Of a stretch of 64,000 bases of DNA, positions 29,538-39,602 are shown in pieces. Made by a program: the position numbers and the translations under genes. The notes beneath the pieces are model-generated. The model was not told where the DNA came from, searched no databases, and worked only from the letters and a program-made list of their open reading frames with translations. Within the stretch, counting starts at the first letter, position 1. Every line of letters starts with the position of its first letter. The DNA lies in assembly GCA_021816585.1 (NCBI GenBank), contig JAKAXL010000001.1, positions 186,001 to 250,000 on the forward strand. Direction: 5' to 3'. The stretch is from Pseudomonadota bacterium. GTDB taxonomy: Bacteria; Pseudomonadota; Gammaproteobacteria; Burkholderiales; Burkholderiaceae_C.

Positions 29538-30656
29538 ATGGCACAAGTCGCGCAAACGGGAAGCGCCGGAACGCGTATCCCGGTGCATCTGTTCAGCGGT
29601 TTCCTGGGCAGCGGAAAGTCGACGCTGATCAACGGGCTGCTGGCGCATCCGCGCCTGCGGCGCGCCGCGGTGATCGTCGCCGAGGCCGGCGATGTGCGGG
29701 TCGACCGCGCCTTGATCGCGGCGCGTCCGGACATGTTGCGGGTCATCGACCACGGCTGCCTGTGCGGCGAGGTGCATGACGAGATCGCCAGTTCGATGCT
29801 CGAACTGCTGCGCAGCCAGGGTTCGCAGGGCGAGATCCCGGCGCTGTTCATCGAGCCCTCCGGGCTGTCCGACCCGGTCCCCATCATCCAGACCCTGCTG
29901 ACGGACCGCAAGGTGTCGCAGTTCTTCGAGCTGCAGACGGTGGTCACCGTGGTCGACGGCGTGCGCGGGCTCGAGTCCCTGCACACGCAGACGGTGGCGA
30001 CCAAGCAGCTGGCGGTGGCCGACACCATCGTCATCAGCAAGGCCGACCGCATCGCCGACGACACCGCCATGCAGGCGCTGCAGGACACGCTGGCCGCGAG
30101 CAATCCCCAGGCCCTGCGGCATGTCGTCGTCCACGGAGAGATCGATCCCGCACGCCTGCTGCGCGCCAGTTCCTACGCCGGCGAGCGCGACGACGCGTCG
30201 CGTGGGCGCCTGCATGCGGCGGCCCAGGCAGCGAACGCGCGCCGCGGCGACGCCGAGGTTCCGGTGCGCTCGTTCAGTGTCGTGCACCGGGGCGACATCG
30301 ACATGCACGGATTCGTGCTGTGGCTGAACCTGGTCGCGGGCCAGTTCGGCGGCGGACTGCTGCGCATGAAGGGTGTCGCCTGCATCGAAGGGCGCGGCTA
30401 CGCGGTGCATGCGGTGCAGTCGGTGATCAGCGAGCCGGTCGAACTCGACGCGGGGCGCTACACGCCCGGCGAATCGGTCTTCACCTTCATCGTGCGCGGC
30501 CTCGATGAGCGGCAACTGCGCGCGAGCCTGGACGTGCTGCGCTTTCGCGGCGAGCCGGCGGCAGCCGCCGGCTCCCGGCTCGACCCCGCGCGCTACGCGT
30601 TGTTCAAGGACGTGCTGAGCCGCTTTCGCTCGCTGCAGCTGCCGGCCGGCGCCTGA
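29538..30656 (+). CDS. CobW/COG0523-family G3E GTPase (metallochaperone-like)
   Basis: LFSGFLGSGKSTLINGLL P-loop; IEPSGLSDP; SKAD; CobW C-terminal domain. CxCC motif altered to CLCG. Confidence 0.88.
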   Translation: MAQVAQTGSAGTRIPVHLFSGFLGSGKSTLINGLLAHPRLRRAAVIVAEAGDVRVDRALIAARPDMLRVIDHGCLCGEVHDEIASSMLELLRSQGSQGEIPALFIEPSGLSDPVPIIQTLLTDRKVSQFFELQTVVTVVDGVRGLESLHTQTVATKQLAVADTIVISKADRIADDTAMQALQDTLAASNPQALRHVVVHGEIDPARLLRASSYAGERDDASRGRLHAAAQAANARRGDAEVPVRSFSVVHRGDIDMHGFVLWLNLVAGQFGGGLLRMKGVACIEGRGYAVHAVQSVISEPVELDAGRYTPGESVFTFIVRGLDERQLRASLDVLRFRGEPAAAAGSRLDPARYALFKDVLSRFRSLQLPAGA

Positions 30657-30735
30657 GCGTCGGAGCGACTTCGCGCCGCCGCGCCGCCGCGGCTGGCGGC
30701 GCATCCCCTCATTTTCCTCACAGACTGGACTAGCG

Positions 30736-32088
30736 ATGCAATCCCTGCAGGCCAACCCGGGACACAAAGGCGACGTGCACTACATCGTCGGCAAGCGAAT
30801 GATCGACTGCGTCGGCGATGCCGCGGTCGAGGACCGCGTGATCGAGGTCAGCGACGGCATCATCACCCGAATCGGATCCAGGTCGGAGCTCGCGATCCCT
30901 CCGGGAGCCTCGGTGATCGACTGCGGCGATGCGACGCTGATCCCGGGGATGCTGGACATCCACATCCACACGCTGATGTTCAACTGCCTGACCTTTCACA
31001 ACTTCCGCGTCGCGCAGTGGGAGATCACCCCCGAGCTGCAGCAGATGTACGGATTGTTCCATGCCCAGTTGTGCTTCGACATGGGTTTCACCACGCTGCG
31101 CGACATGGGGCTGGCGTCGAGCCGCGGGCTGATGGTGGCCGAGGCCTGCGCGCTTCGGGACGCCATCGACATGGGAATCGTCGAGGGCCCGCGAATGCTC
31201 GTGGCTGCCTTCACCACGATCACCGGCTCCCACCTCGATCTCATCCATCCGCGTGCCGCGCTGCGCACCGGATTCCAGAACGCGGACGGCCCCTGGGAAC
31301 TGCGCAAGCTGGCGCGCACCAACCTGCGCCAGGGCTGCGACATCATCAAGACCTGCGCGTCGGGCGGCGGCGGCACCGACAAGGAGGAGCCGGACATCCG
31401 CAACATGACCCAGGAGGAGCTCGACGCGCTGGTCGACGAGGCGCACGCCTTCCACAAGCAGTGCGCGGTCCACTGCTTCACGCCGCAGTCGCACCGCATG
31501 GCCCTCGCGGCGGGCGCGGACACCATCGAGCACATGGTGTTCTCCGACGACGAGGTCATCGGCATGATCAAGGAGGCTGGAACCTACGTCACGCCGACGC
31601 TGTCGCATCGCACCGATCACGCGATCGACCTGCGCCGCGAGCAGGGAACCTCCCAGTTCGTGCTGCGCAAGATGAAGAGCCTGCAGCCGATCTGCTTCGA
31701 CACTTTCCAGAAGATGTACAAGGCGGGGGTCAATATCGCCATGGGCACGGACATGGGCTTCGACCCCGAGATGGGGACCAACGCGCGTGAGCTCGAGATC
31801 TACGTCGAGCTGGGCATGAAGCCGATCGACGCGCTGCGGACCGCGACGATCAACGCGGCGCGCGCGGTCAAGCTCGGCGACAAGCTGGGCACGCTGGAAG
31901 TGGGCAAGACCGCCGACATCGTCGCGGTCAACGGAAACCCTCTGCAGGACATCCGCTGCCTGCAGCAGAAGAAGGACATCCTGCTGGTCATGAAGGAAGG
32001 CAAGGTGTACGCCGACCGCCGACCCGGGCACTCGAAGAGCGTCGTCAACGCCGAGCCCGGAAGCTGGAAGATCGTCGACTACCTGTGA
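30736..32088 (+). CDS. metal-dependent amidohydrolase (prolidase-type/Xaa-Pro dipeptidase-like)
   Basis: LIPGMLDIHIHTLM; GCDIIKTCASGGG (carboxylated Lys); VHCFTPQSH; IEHMVF; NIAMGTDMGF. Confidence 0.88.
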   Translation: MQSLQANPGHKGDVHYIVGKRMIDCVGDAAVEDRVIEVSDGIITRIGSRSELAIPPGASVIDCGDATLIPGMLDIHIHTLMFNCLTFHNFRVAQWEITPELQQMYGLFHAQLCFDMGFTTLRDMGLASSRGLMVAEACALRDAIDMGIVEGPRMLVAAFTTITGSHLDLIHPRAALRTGFQNADGPWELRKLARTNLRQGCDIIKTCASGGGGTDKEEPDIRNMTQEELDALVDEAHAFHKQCAVHCFTPQSHRMALAAGADTIEHMVFSDDEVIGMIKEAGTYVTPTLSHRTDHAIDLRREQGTSQFVLRKMKSLQPICFDTFQKMYKAGVNIAMGTDMGFDPEMGTNARELEIYVELGMKPIDALRTATINAARAVKLGDKLGTLEVGKTADIVAVNGNPLQDIRCLQQKKDILLVMKEGKVYADRRPGHSKSVVNAEPGSWKIVDYL

Positions 32089-32102
32089 CCGGAGCGCGCC
32101 CG

Positions 32103-32825
32103 ATGGAGTATGCGGTGGTCACCGGCGCCAGTGCCGGAATCGGCGAAGCCGTCGCGCGGCGCCTGCTGGAACGCGGATTGAACGTGATCGCGCTGCAGCG
32201 CGGCGAGCCGAGGCTTCGGCACCCCGGGCTGATCCACCGCAGCGTCGACCTGTCGGATCCGCAGGCCACGCGCGAGGTGGCGAAGTCGATCGCGGCCGAG
32301 TTCTCCGTCGGCTACCTGGTCAACAACGCCGGGGCGAATTGTCCCGCGCTGTTCGAGGACGCCACCATCGAGGAGCTGCGCTACGTCACCGACATCACGC
32401 TGGGCGCCGCGCTGGTGCTGGGCCAGGCCTTCGTGCCGGCGATGCGCCGTGCGCGCTTCGGGCGCATCGTCAACATCTCGTCGCGCGCGGTGCTCGGCAA
32501 GAAGGGGCGCACCGTGTACTCCAGCGTGAAGGCCGGACTGATCGGAATGACCCGCACGCTGGCGATCGAGGTGGGGCGTGACGGCATCACGGTCAACGCG
32601 GTGGTTCCGGGGCCCGTCGCCACCGAGCACTTCAACCGCGGGCACCCGCACGGCAGCGAGCAGCGAAAGAGGGTGATCCAGGACATTCTGGTCGGACGCA
32701 TCGGCGAGCCCGACGATGTCGCGAACGCCGTCGACTTCCTGCTTGCCCCCGCCAGCGGCTACATCACGGGGCAGTCGCTGTTCGTGTGCGGCGGCACGAG
32801 CCTGACCGGGACGGGAGGGGAATAG
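32103..32825 (+). CDS. SDR family oxidoreductase
   Basis: YAVVTGASAGIGEAVARRLL; NNAGAN; VYSSVKAGLIGMTRTLAIEVG. Confidence 0.92.
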   Translation: MEYAVVTGASAGIGEAVARRLLERGLNVIALQRGEPRLRHPGLIHRSVDLSDPQATREVAKSIAAEFSVGYLVNNAGANCPALFEDATIEELRYVTDITLGAALVLGQAFVPAMRRARFGRIVNISSRAVLGKKGRTVYSSVKAGLIGMTRTLAIEVGRDGITVNAVVPGPVATEHFNRGHPHGSEQRKRVIQDILVGRIGEPDDVANAVDFLLAPASGYITGQSLFVCGGTSLTGTGGE

Positions 32826-32828
32826 GCG

Positions 32829-33929
32829 ATGGCCGATCGGGTGCGTGCAGCCATGCTGGGCGCCGGACAATGGGCCGGCGTGCTCGCCGCGGCGTCGTCG
32901 GGATGCGGGGCGCTGGAACTGCGCTGGTGCTGGGCACGCGATCCGGACAAGCTGCAAGGCTTCGCCGCGCGGCATAGACTGCAGGCGCGCGGGGACCTGG
33001 AGTCGCTGCTCGCCGACCCGGCGCTGGACGCCGTGGTCATCGCGCTGCCGAACAGCGAGCACGGGCGATTCGCCGAACTCGCGGCGCGCCGCGGCAAGCA
33101 TGTGTTCATCGAGAAGCCGATCGCCGGGACCCTCGCCGAGGGCCTGGGCGTGGCCGCGATCGAGCGGCGCCACGGCGTGCATGTCGCCGTCGGCCACTGC
33201 GCGCGCTTCCTGGGAGGAAACCGCGCGATCCGGCGCATGATCGATGCCGGCGAGCTGGGCCAGCTGACGCAGATCGAGGCGGTGTTCGGCAATTCCCGCG
33301 GACTGCGCCTGCAGCCCACCGACTGGCGCTGGTACCAGGCGGGGGCGCCCGGCGGTCCGCTGAGCCAGATCGGGATCCACCAGTTCGACGTGCTGGAAGC
33401 GCTGGGCGGTCCGATCCGCGCGGTCAGCGCGCGCTGTGCCCACCATTCGCCGCTGCCGTCCGAGGTCGATGACCAATGGATGGTGATCGTCGAATTCGTC
33501 GACGGCAAGCTCGGCTCGCTGGCCGTCAACTGGACCAGCCCCGGCCGCTATTCGGTGCGCGCCACCGGCATGCTCGGCAGCGTCGTCCATGAGATCGACC
33601 AGACCCTGTGGTCGGACGCGTCGCGCCTGCACGAGAATGCCAGCCTGCGCCTCGAGCGCGCGGGAGCCGGATCCGCCGGATGCACCGAGCATGCGGTCGA
33701 GCCCGGCAACATGTTCACCGAGGAACTCGATCACTTCGCCGGGGTCGTTCTCGGCAGACACGCCAATGCGATCACCGCCGACGCCGCATGTCGCGCGCTG
33801 GCCGCGGTCGAGGCCTCGATCGAATCGGCGCGCCGCCGTGGCGCGGCGATCGAGCTCGACGCCGTGATCCGCTCGGCACGCCTGGCCGCCGAGGCGCGCC
33901 CCGAATCTCCATCCGGGTTGACTCCATGA
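32829..33929 (+). CDS. Gfo/Idh/MocA family oxidoreductase
   Basis: VRAAMLGAGQWAG Rossmann; HVFIEKPIAGTLAEG (EKP motif); SQIGIHQFDVLEALGGPI. Confidence 0.92.
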   Translation: MADRVRAAMLGAGQWAGVLAAASSGCGALELRWCWARDPDKLQGFAARHRLQARGDLESLLADPALDAVVIALPNSEHGRFAELAARRGKHVFIEKPIAGTLAEGLGVAAIERRHGVHVAVGHCARFLGGNRAIRRMIDAGELGQLTQIEAVFGNSRGLRLQPTDWRWYQAGAPGGPLSQIGIHQFDVLEALGGPIRAVSARCAHHSPLPSEVDDQWMVIVEFVDGKLGSLAVNWTSPGRYSVRATGMLGSVVHEIDQTLWSDASRLHENASLRLERAGAGSAGCTEHAVEPGNMFTEELDHFAGVVLGRHANAITADAACRALAAVEASIESARRRGAAIELDAVIRSARLAAEARPESPSGLTP

Positions 33930-34675
33930 CCAAGCCAATTTCCCTGCGCGGCGTTTCCTATGCCTACCCGACCCACCGGGGGCAGATGTTCGCGCTGCAG
34001 GACGTCGACCTGCTGATCCCGGCCTCGCAGTTCTGCTGCGTGCTCGGGCCCAGCGGCTGCGGCAAGACGACGATGATGAATCTGGTCGCCGGATTCCTGC
34101 AGCCGACTTCGGGTTCGGTCGACATCGACGGCAAGCCGATCCGCGAGGGCGCCGGCGACCGCGGCGTCGTGTTCCAGGACTTCAGCCAGCTGTTTCCGTG
34201 GCGCACCATCCGGGGCAACGTCGAGTTCGGGCTCGAGATCCGCGGCATGGACGCGGCGCGCCGGCGCGAGCGGGCCGAGGAGATCCTCGACCTCGTCGGC
34301 CTGAGCAAGTTCGCGCAATCGCATCCCCACCAGCTCTCCGGGGGCATGCAGCAGCGCGCGGCCATCGCGAGGGCGCTGGCCTACGACCCGCCGGTGCTGC
34401 TGATGGACGAGCCCTTCGCCGCGCTCGACGCCATGACCCGCGACGTCATGCAGAACCTGCTGGCCGAGATCTGGCAGAAGACCCGCAAGACGGTGCTGTA
34501 CATCACCCACAACGCCACCGAGGCGGCATTCCTGGGCCAGCGGGTGATCGTGCTCAGCGCGCACCCGGGGCGTATCAAGAGGGATTTCGCGGTCGATTTG
34601 CCCAGGCCGCGCGACCCGTTGTCGGATGCATTCGTGCACAAGGCCCGCGAGATCGTCGCGGCACTTGGCGAATAG
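33926..34675 (+). CDS. nitrate/sulfonate/taurine-type ABC transporter ATP-binding protein
   Basis: GPSGCGKTTMMNLVAGF; LSGGMQQRAAIARALAYDPPVLLMDEPFAALD. Confidence 0.93.
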   Translation: MTKPISLRGVSYAYPTHRGQMFALQDVDLLIPASQFCCVLGPSGCGKTTMMNLVAGFLQPTSGSVDIDGKPIREGAGDRGVVFQDFSQLFPWRTIRGNVEFGLEIRGMDAARRRERAEEILDLVGLSKFAQSHPHQLSGGMQQRAAIARALAYDPPVLLMDEPFAALDAMTRDVMQNLLAEIWQKTRKTVLYITHNATEAAFLGQRVIVLSAHPGRIKRDFAVDLPRPRDPLSDAFVHKAREIVAALGE

Positions 34676-34729
34676 CCGGCACGCGGCAGGCAGGGTTCGG
34701 GCAAACAACGATACGAACAGGAGACAGAC

Positions 34730-35722
34730 ATGAACCACAGCAACGCCAGGCGACGTTTCGTCGGCACCATGGGCAGGCTGGCGGTGGCCGGCGCCGCCGC
34801 GCCGACATGGGCCACGCGGGCTTTCGCCGCCAGCCCGCTGAACGTCGGCTACCAGGACACCTCGTGGGGCGCGGTGATGATGATCGGGCTGCAGGAGAAG
34901 CTGTTCGCGAAGGCGGGCTGCTCGCTGCAGCCGCACCTGTTCGACAGCGGCAACTCGACGCGCAACGCGATGATCTCCGGCGCCGTCGATGTCGGCGTGC
35001 TCGGGGTCACCCCGTTCATCCTCGGGGTGGAGAAGGCGCAGATGCACTCGCTGGCGGTGGCCATGTACGCCGGAGCGACGAACGCGGTGGTGGCGCGCAA
35101 TGGAAGCGGCATCAAGAGCATCGCCGACCTGAAGGGCAAGGTGGTCGCGTCGCAGGTCGGGTCGGCGACCGATTACGTGTTCCAGAACGTGATCCTTCCG
35201 CACTACGGCGTGAAGAAGTCGGAAGTGCGCATCATCAACGTGACCTTCCAGAACCAGGTCGCCGCGCTGCTCAGCAAGTCGGCCGACGCCTTCGCCGGCG
35301 TCGAGCCCTATCCGTCGGTGGCAATCGTCGACGGCATCGGCCACGAGCTGGTCGACTACGAGCAGTTCGACATGCAGCCGGTGTTCGTCGGCGTGGATCC
35401 GAAGCCCTATGCGAGCGACAAGCCCGAACTCGTCAAGTTCATGCGCGGCTGGCTCGAGGCCTCGGCCATGATCCGGCACGATCCGCAGCAGGCCTCGCGC
35501 ATCATCTGGGACCGCTTCAAGGCCCAGGGCTACTCCTTCAAGCAGGCGATCATCCAGCGCATGCTGTCGAAGCTGGACCTCGATCCCGCCTACCGCCCGA
35601 CGCTGGACGCCTACCTGAACAAGCAGGCCGGGATCCTGGTGCACGAAGGCAAGATCAGCCACGTTCCGGACTGGAAGTCGGCGCTGGACACGTCGATCCT
35701 GGCGCAGGCACGCAAGGCCTGA
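34730..35722 (+). CDS. NMT1/SsuA-like ABC transporter substrate-binding protein
   Basis: Tat-like leader NARRRFVGTMGRLAVAG; LNVGYQDTSWGAVMMIGLQEKLFAKAGCSLQPHLFDSGNSTRNAMISGAVDVGVLGVTPFI. Confidence 0.9.
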   Translation: MNHSNARRRFVGTMGRLAVAGAAAPTWATRAFAASPLNVGYQDTSWGAVMMIGLQEKLFAKAGCSLQPHLFDSGNSTRNAMISGAVDVGVLGVTPFILGVEKAQMHSLAVAMYAGATNAVVARNGSGIKSIADLKGKVVASQVGSATDYVFQNVILPHYGVKKSEVRIINVTFQNQVAALLSKSADAFAGVEPYPSVAIVDGIGHELVDYEQFDMQPVFVGVDPKPYASDKPELVKFMRGWLEASAMIRHDPQQASRIIWDRFKAQGYSFKQAIIQRMLSKLDLDPAYRPTLDAYLNKQAGILVHEGKISHVPDWKSALDTSILAQARKA

Positions 35723-35728
35723 TCCGCG

Positions 35729-36535
35729 ATGGCCGGCCCTTCCTCGGCGGCTGCGCGCAGCCGCGACCTGCTGGTGGACGCGCTGCTCGGCGCGAGCGTG
35801 TTCGTGGTCCTGGGCATCGCCTGGGACCTCGCGGCGCATGCCGGATGGTTCCCGGCGCGCCTGTTCCCGACCCTGGGCAGCATCGGCGATGCCTTCCTGC
35901 ACCTCGTCCATGACGGGGTGCTGCTGAAGGCCACCAAGGCGACCCTCGGGCGGCTGGTCGCGGGCTTCCTGCTCGGTGCGACTCCGGGGCTGGCGCTCGG
36001 CCTGCTGATGGGCCGCTTCGCGTGGCTCGAGGATTTCCTGATGCCGGTGGTCGACTTCTTCTATTCGATCCCCGGGATCGCCTACGCCCCGCTGTTCGTG
36101 CTGTGGTTCGGAGTCGGAGACCGCGCGGCCATCGTCATCGTCGCGTTCACCTCCAGCCTTCCGGTGCTGCTCAATACCTGGCGCGGCGTGCATTCGGTGC
36201 GCGAGATCTGGCTGCGCGCGGCGCGCGTGATGGGTGCGAGCGACGCCACCACGATCCTGCGGGTCATGTTCCCGGCCAGTCTGCCCTACATCCTCGCCGG
36301 CCTGCGCATCGGGCTGGGCAACGGCTGGCGCGTGCTGATCGCCGTCGAGATGCTCACCTCGGTGAGCGCGGGACTCGGCTGGGTGATCTTCAATTCGCAG
36401 CAGTTCCTCGATTCGGCGACCATGCTGGCGGCGATCCTGGTGATCGGGGTCATCGGCGTGGCGATCGAACTGGCCGTGTTCGGATCGATCGAGCGGCGCA
36501 CCATCGCCCGCTGGGGCATGGCGGTGAGCAAATGA
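35729..36535 (+). CDS. SsuC/TauC-type ABC transporter permease (first of two)
   Basis: IPGIAYAPLFVLWFGVGDRAAIVIVAFTSSLPVLLNTWRGV...ARVMGAS permease motif. Confidence 0.92.
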   Translation: MAGPSSAAARSRDLLVDALLGASVFVVLGIAWDLAAHAGWFPARLFPTLGSIGDAFLHLVHDGVLLKATKATLGRLVAGFLLGATPGLALGLLMGRFAWLEDFLMPVVDFFYSIPGIAYAPLFVLWFGVGDRAAIVIVAFTSSLPVLLNTWRGVHSVREIWLRAARVMGASDATTILRVMFPASLPYILAGLRIGLGNGWRVLIAVEMLTSVSAGLGWVIFNSQQFLDSATMLAAILVIGVIGVAIELAVFGSIERRTIARWGMAVSK

Positions 36536-37317
36536 GCACCAAGACCAACAAGTGGGGCCCGCTGCGCGGGCTGCTGGGTCTGCTCGCGCTGGCCGTGGCG
36601 TGGCAGTGGTTCGCCACGAGCGGCCTGTACTCGCAAGGGGTCACTCCCGGGCTCGGCACCATCGGCGCGTCGCTGTGGCACAAGCTGCGCGACGGCGCGC
36701 TGGAACTCGACGTGCTGGCGACCTTCGGCCGCGTGCTGTTCGGCCTCGCCGCGTCGGCGGTGATCTCGATTCCGCTGGCGGTGATGATGGGTCGGTACCG
36801 CGTCGCCAATCGCATGTGCGGACCGCTGATCAGCTTCCTGATGCCGATCCCGTCGCTGGCGATCGCGCCGCTGCTGGTGACGTGGTTCGGGATCGGCAAC
36901 GCCGCGGTGCTCATCGTCGTGACCTATGCGTCGGCGTTTCCGTGGATCTACAGCGTCAAGGCGGGGGTGGATTCGATCAACCAGGTGTGGATCAAGTCCG
37001 CCCAGGCGATGGGTGCGGACCGGCGCACCATCCTGCGCAAGGTGGTGCTGCCCGGCGTCGCTCCCTACATGCTCGCGGGTCTGCGCCTGGCCTTCGGCCG
37101 CGCCTGGGTTGCGGTGATCGGCGGCGAACTGCTGGCCAATCCGACGCACGGACTGGGAATCCGCATCTACGACGCCAACGAGTTCCTCGACACCAAGGTG
37201 ATGATCGGAGCCATCATCACCATCGGCCTGTTCGGAGTGATCGTCAATCGCTACCTGATCCGGCTGGTCGAGCGGCGCACCATCGTCAAGTGGGGCATGG
37301 CGCTGTCGCGCCGCTGA
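36532..37317 (+). CDS. SsuC/TauC-type ABC transporter permease (second, paralogous)
   Basis: IPSLAIAPLLVTWFGIGNAAVLIVVTYASAFPWIYSVKAGV...AQAMGAD; shares C-terminal ERRTI-x-x-WGMA motif with the preceding permease. Confidence 0.92.
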   Translation: MSTKTNKWGPLRGLLGLLALAVAWQWFATSGLYSQGVTPGLGTIGASLWHKLRDGALELDVLATFGRVLFGLAASAVISIPLAVMMGRYRVANRMCGPLISFLMPIPSLAIAPLLVTWFGIGNAAVLIVVTYASAFPWIYSVKAGVDSINQVWIKSAQAMGADRRTILRKVVLPGVAPYMLAGLRLAFGRAWVAVIGGELLANPTHGLGIRIYDANEFLDTKVMIGAIITIGLFGVIVNRYLIRLVERRTIVKWGMALSRR

Positions 37318-37343
37318 TGCGCCCCCATCCATCCGGAGAGAAC

Positions 37344-38741
37344 ATGACCCGCAGTGATCTGCTCGGTGCACTGGGCGCGATCGTCGGATCCGCGGCGGTG
37401 GTCACCGACGCGCACTCCCTCGAGCCGCACCTCGTCGACTGGCGCCGCGAGTACCACGGCAGCGCGCTGGCGATGGTCTGTCCGGCCAGCACGGCCGAGG
37501 TCTCGGCGGTGCTGGCGGCATGCACGCAGGCGGGGGTCTGCGTCACCCCGCAGGGCGGGAACACCGGCCTGTGCGCGGGTGCCATCCCCCGCGACGGAGT
37601 GCTGCTGAACCTGCGTCGCATGAACCGTATCGTCCAGGTCGACGCCGAGGGCCATGCCATGACCGTGGAGGCCGGTGCGGTGCTGGCCGACATCCAGCGG
37701 GCGGCTCGCGACCACGGCAGATTGTTCCCGCTGAGCCTGGGCGCCGAGGGTAGCTGCCAGATCGGCGGCAACATCGCGACCAACGCCGGCGGCATGAACG
37801 TCCTGCGCTACGGCAATACGCGCGAGCTGGTGCTCGGACTGAAGGTGGTGCTTCCCGACGGCGAGGTCTGGGATGGGCTTCGCAGCCTGCGCAAGGACAA
37901 TCGCGGCTACGACCTCAAGCAGTTGTTCATCGGGTCCGAGGGAACGCTGGGTGTGATCACCGAGGCGGTGTTGAGGCTGTTTCCGCAGACCCCGCAAAGC
38001 GCGGTGGCGGTGGTCGCCGTGCCCAGTTGCGCGGCGGCGCTCGAACTGCTTGCCAGGCTGCAGCGACGCAGCGGCAACGGGGTCAGCGCCTATGAACTGA
38101 TCGACCGCGCCTGCGTCGATGCCGTGGCGCGGCACGACGCGCAGTACCGTTCGCTGCTCGAGCAGGCAACGCCGTGGTACGTGTTGCTCGAACTGGCCGG
38201 GGCCGGCCCGGACGGTGCATTGCAGGATCTGCTGGAGCAGCAGCTCGGCGAGGCCCTGGAGCAGGAGCTGGTGGTCGACGCGGTGATCGCGCAGTCGCTT
38301 TCCGACGCCGGGCGCCTGTGGGCGATGCGCCACCTGATTCCCGAGGCGGTTCGCGGTTTCGCCTCCGTGCTGCGTTCGGACATCGCACTGCCGGCCGCGC
38401 GTGTCGCCGATTTCGTGGAGCAGGCGCAAGGCGCGGTCGGGCGGATGCGCCCGACGGGGACCGTGCTGTGCTTCGGGCACCTGGGCGACGGCAACCTGCA
38501 CTTCAACGTGGTCGATGCGGACGAGGACAGGTCGTGGGTGCATCCGCTGTCGCAGGCCCTCTACGATCTGGTGGCCGAGCATGGCGGAAGCTTCAGCGCC
38601 GAGCACGGGGTCGGACAGGCCAAGGTCGCGGAGCTGGCGCAGTACAAGAGCGCCGTCGAGATGGCGTTGATGCGCCGGCTCAAGGCCGCACTGGACCCTG
38701 ACAACCGGATGAACCCCGGCAAGGTGCTTGCCGCCGGCTGA
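37344..38741 (+). CDS. FAD-binding oxidase (GlcD/D-2-hydroxyglutarate dehydrogenase-like)
   Basis: VCVTPQGGNTGLCAGAIP; LGAEGSCQIGGNIATNAGGMNVLRYGNTRELVLG; GHLGDGNLHFNV; SAEHGVGQAKV. Confidence 0.93.
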   Translation: MTRSDLLGALGAIVGSAAVVTDAHSLEPHLVDWRREYHGSALAMVCPASTAEVSAVLAACTQAGVCVTPQGGNTGLCAGAIPRDGVLLNLRRMNRIVQVDAEGHAMTVEAGAVLADIQRAARDHGRLFPLSLGAEGSCQIGGNIATNAGGMNVLRYGNTRELVLGLKVVLPDGEVWDGLRSLRKDNRGYDLKQLFIGSEGTLGVITEAVLRLFPQTPQSAVAVVAVPSCAAALELLARLQRRSGNGVSAYELIDRACVDAVARHDAQYRSLLEQATPWYVLLELAGAGPDGALQDLLEQQLGEALEQELVVDAVIAQSLSDAGRLWAMRHLIPEAVRGFASVLRSDIALPAARVADFVEQAQGAVGRMRPTGTVLCFGHLGDGNLHFNVVDADEDRSWVHPLSQALYDLVAEHGGSFSAEHGVGQAKVAELAQYKSAVEMALMRRLKAALDPDNRMNPGKVLAAG

Positions 38742-38790
38742 GCCCGGCGCCGGGCGCAGCGCCTTCGAACCCACCGCGAGGAAACCGTCG

Positions 38791-39576
38791 ATGAATCCAT
38801 TCCTGCACAGGCTCCGGGAGGGGCGCGCGAAGCCAGCTCTGGGCACCTTCGTCATGTCGGGCAGCCCGCTGGTGGCCGAGGCGCTCGGCTGCCAGGGCTT
38901 CGAGTGGTGCGTGCTCGACATGGAGCACGGCACGCTCGATCTGGGCGGGGTGCTGGCGATGCTGCAGGCGCTCTCGTCGACCCCGATGCTGCCGATGGTA
39001 CGAATCCCGGCGCTGGACGCGGTGACCGTCAAGCGCGTGCTGGACGTCGGCGCGACCACCTTGCTGGTGCCCTACGTGGAGGATGCGAAGCAGGCCCGCG
39101 AGGTGGTCGCGGCGCTGCGCTATCCACCGCACGGGATCCGCGGCGTGGCCGGGAACACCCGCGCAACCCGCTTCGGCGCGCTGCCCGACGCGCTTCGCAC
39201 GGCCGATTCGCGCTGCGCCGCCTTCGTGCAGATCGAATCCCTGCGCGGAGTCGACAACCTCGACGAGATCCTTGCGGTGGAGGGAATCGCCGGCGTGTTC
39301 GTCGGCCCGGCCGACCTGTCCGCTTCCATGGGGCTGCTCGGCCAGCTCCAGCATCCGCAGGTGCTGGCGCTGGTCGATTCGATCGCGCAGCGTAGCCGCG
39401 CCGCCGGGCGCATGGTCGGGACCCTGGTGGGAAGTCATGCCGACCTCGCGCGCTACCCCGCTGCGAGCTTCGACTTCGTCGCCATCGGCAGCGACCTCGG
39501 CCTGCTGCAGCGCGCGGCCCGTGCCGAACTGCAGCAGGCGGGCGCCGCGCCGGCGGCGTCCGGCGGCGGCTACTGA
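38791..39576 (+). CDS. HpcH/HpaI aldolase/citrate lyase family protein
   Basis: LGTFVMSGSPLVAEALGCQGFEWCVLDMEHGTLDL; IPALDAVTVKRVLDVGATTLLVPYVEDA; FVGPADLSASMG. Confidence 0.93.
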   Translation: MNPFLHRLREGRAKPALGTFVMSGSPLVAEALGCQGFEWCVLDMEHGTLDLGGVLAMLQALSSTPMLPMVRIPALDAVTVKRVLDVGATTLLVPYVEDAKQAREVVAALRYPPHGIRGVAGNTRATRFGALPDALRTADSRCAAFVQIESLRGVDNLDEILAVEGIAGVFVGPADLSASMGLLGQLQHPQVLALVDSIAQRSRAAGRMVGTLVGSHADLARYPAASFDFVAIGSDLGLLQRAARAELQQAGAAPAASGGGY

Positions 39577-39602
39577 GCGCGGCGAAGGCTTCGGGGCAGG
39601 CG

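Noticed and set aside
33731-36193. 820-aa minus ORF
   Set aside because: Antisense shadow of the NMT1-type ABC transporter genes; His/Arg/Asp-rich low-information sequence.
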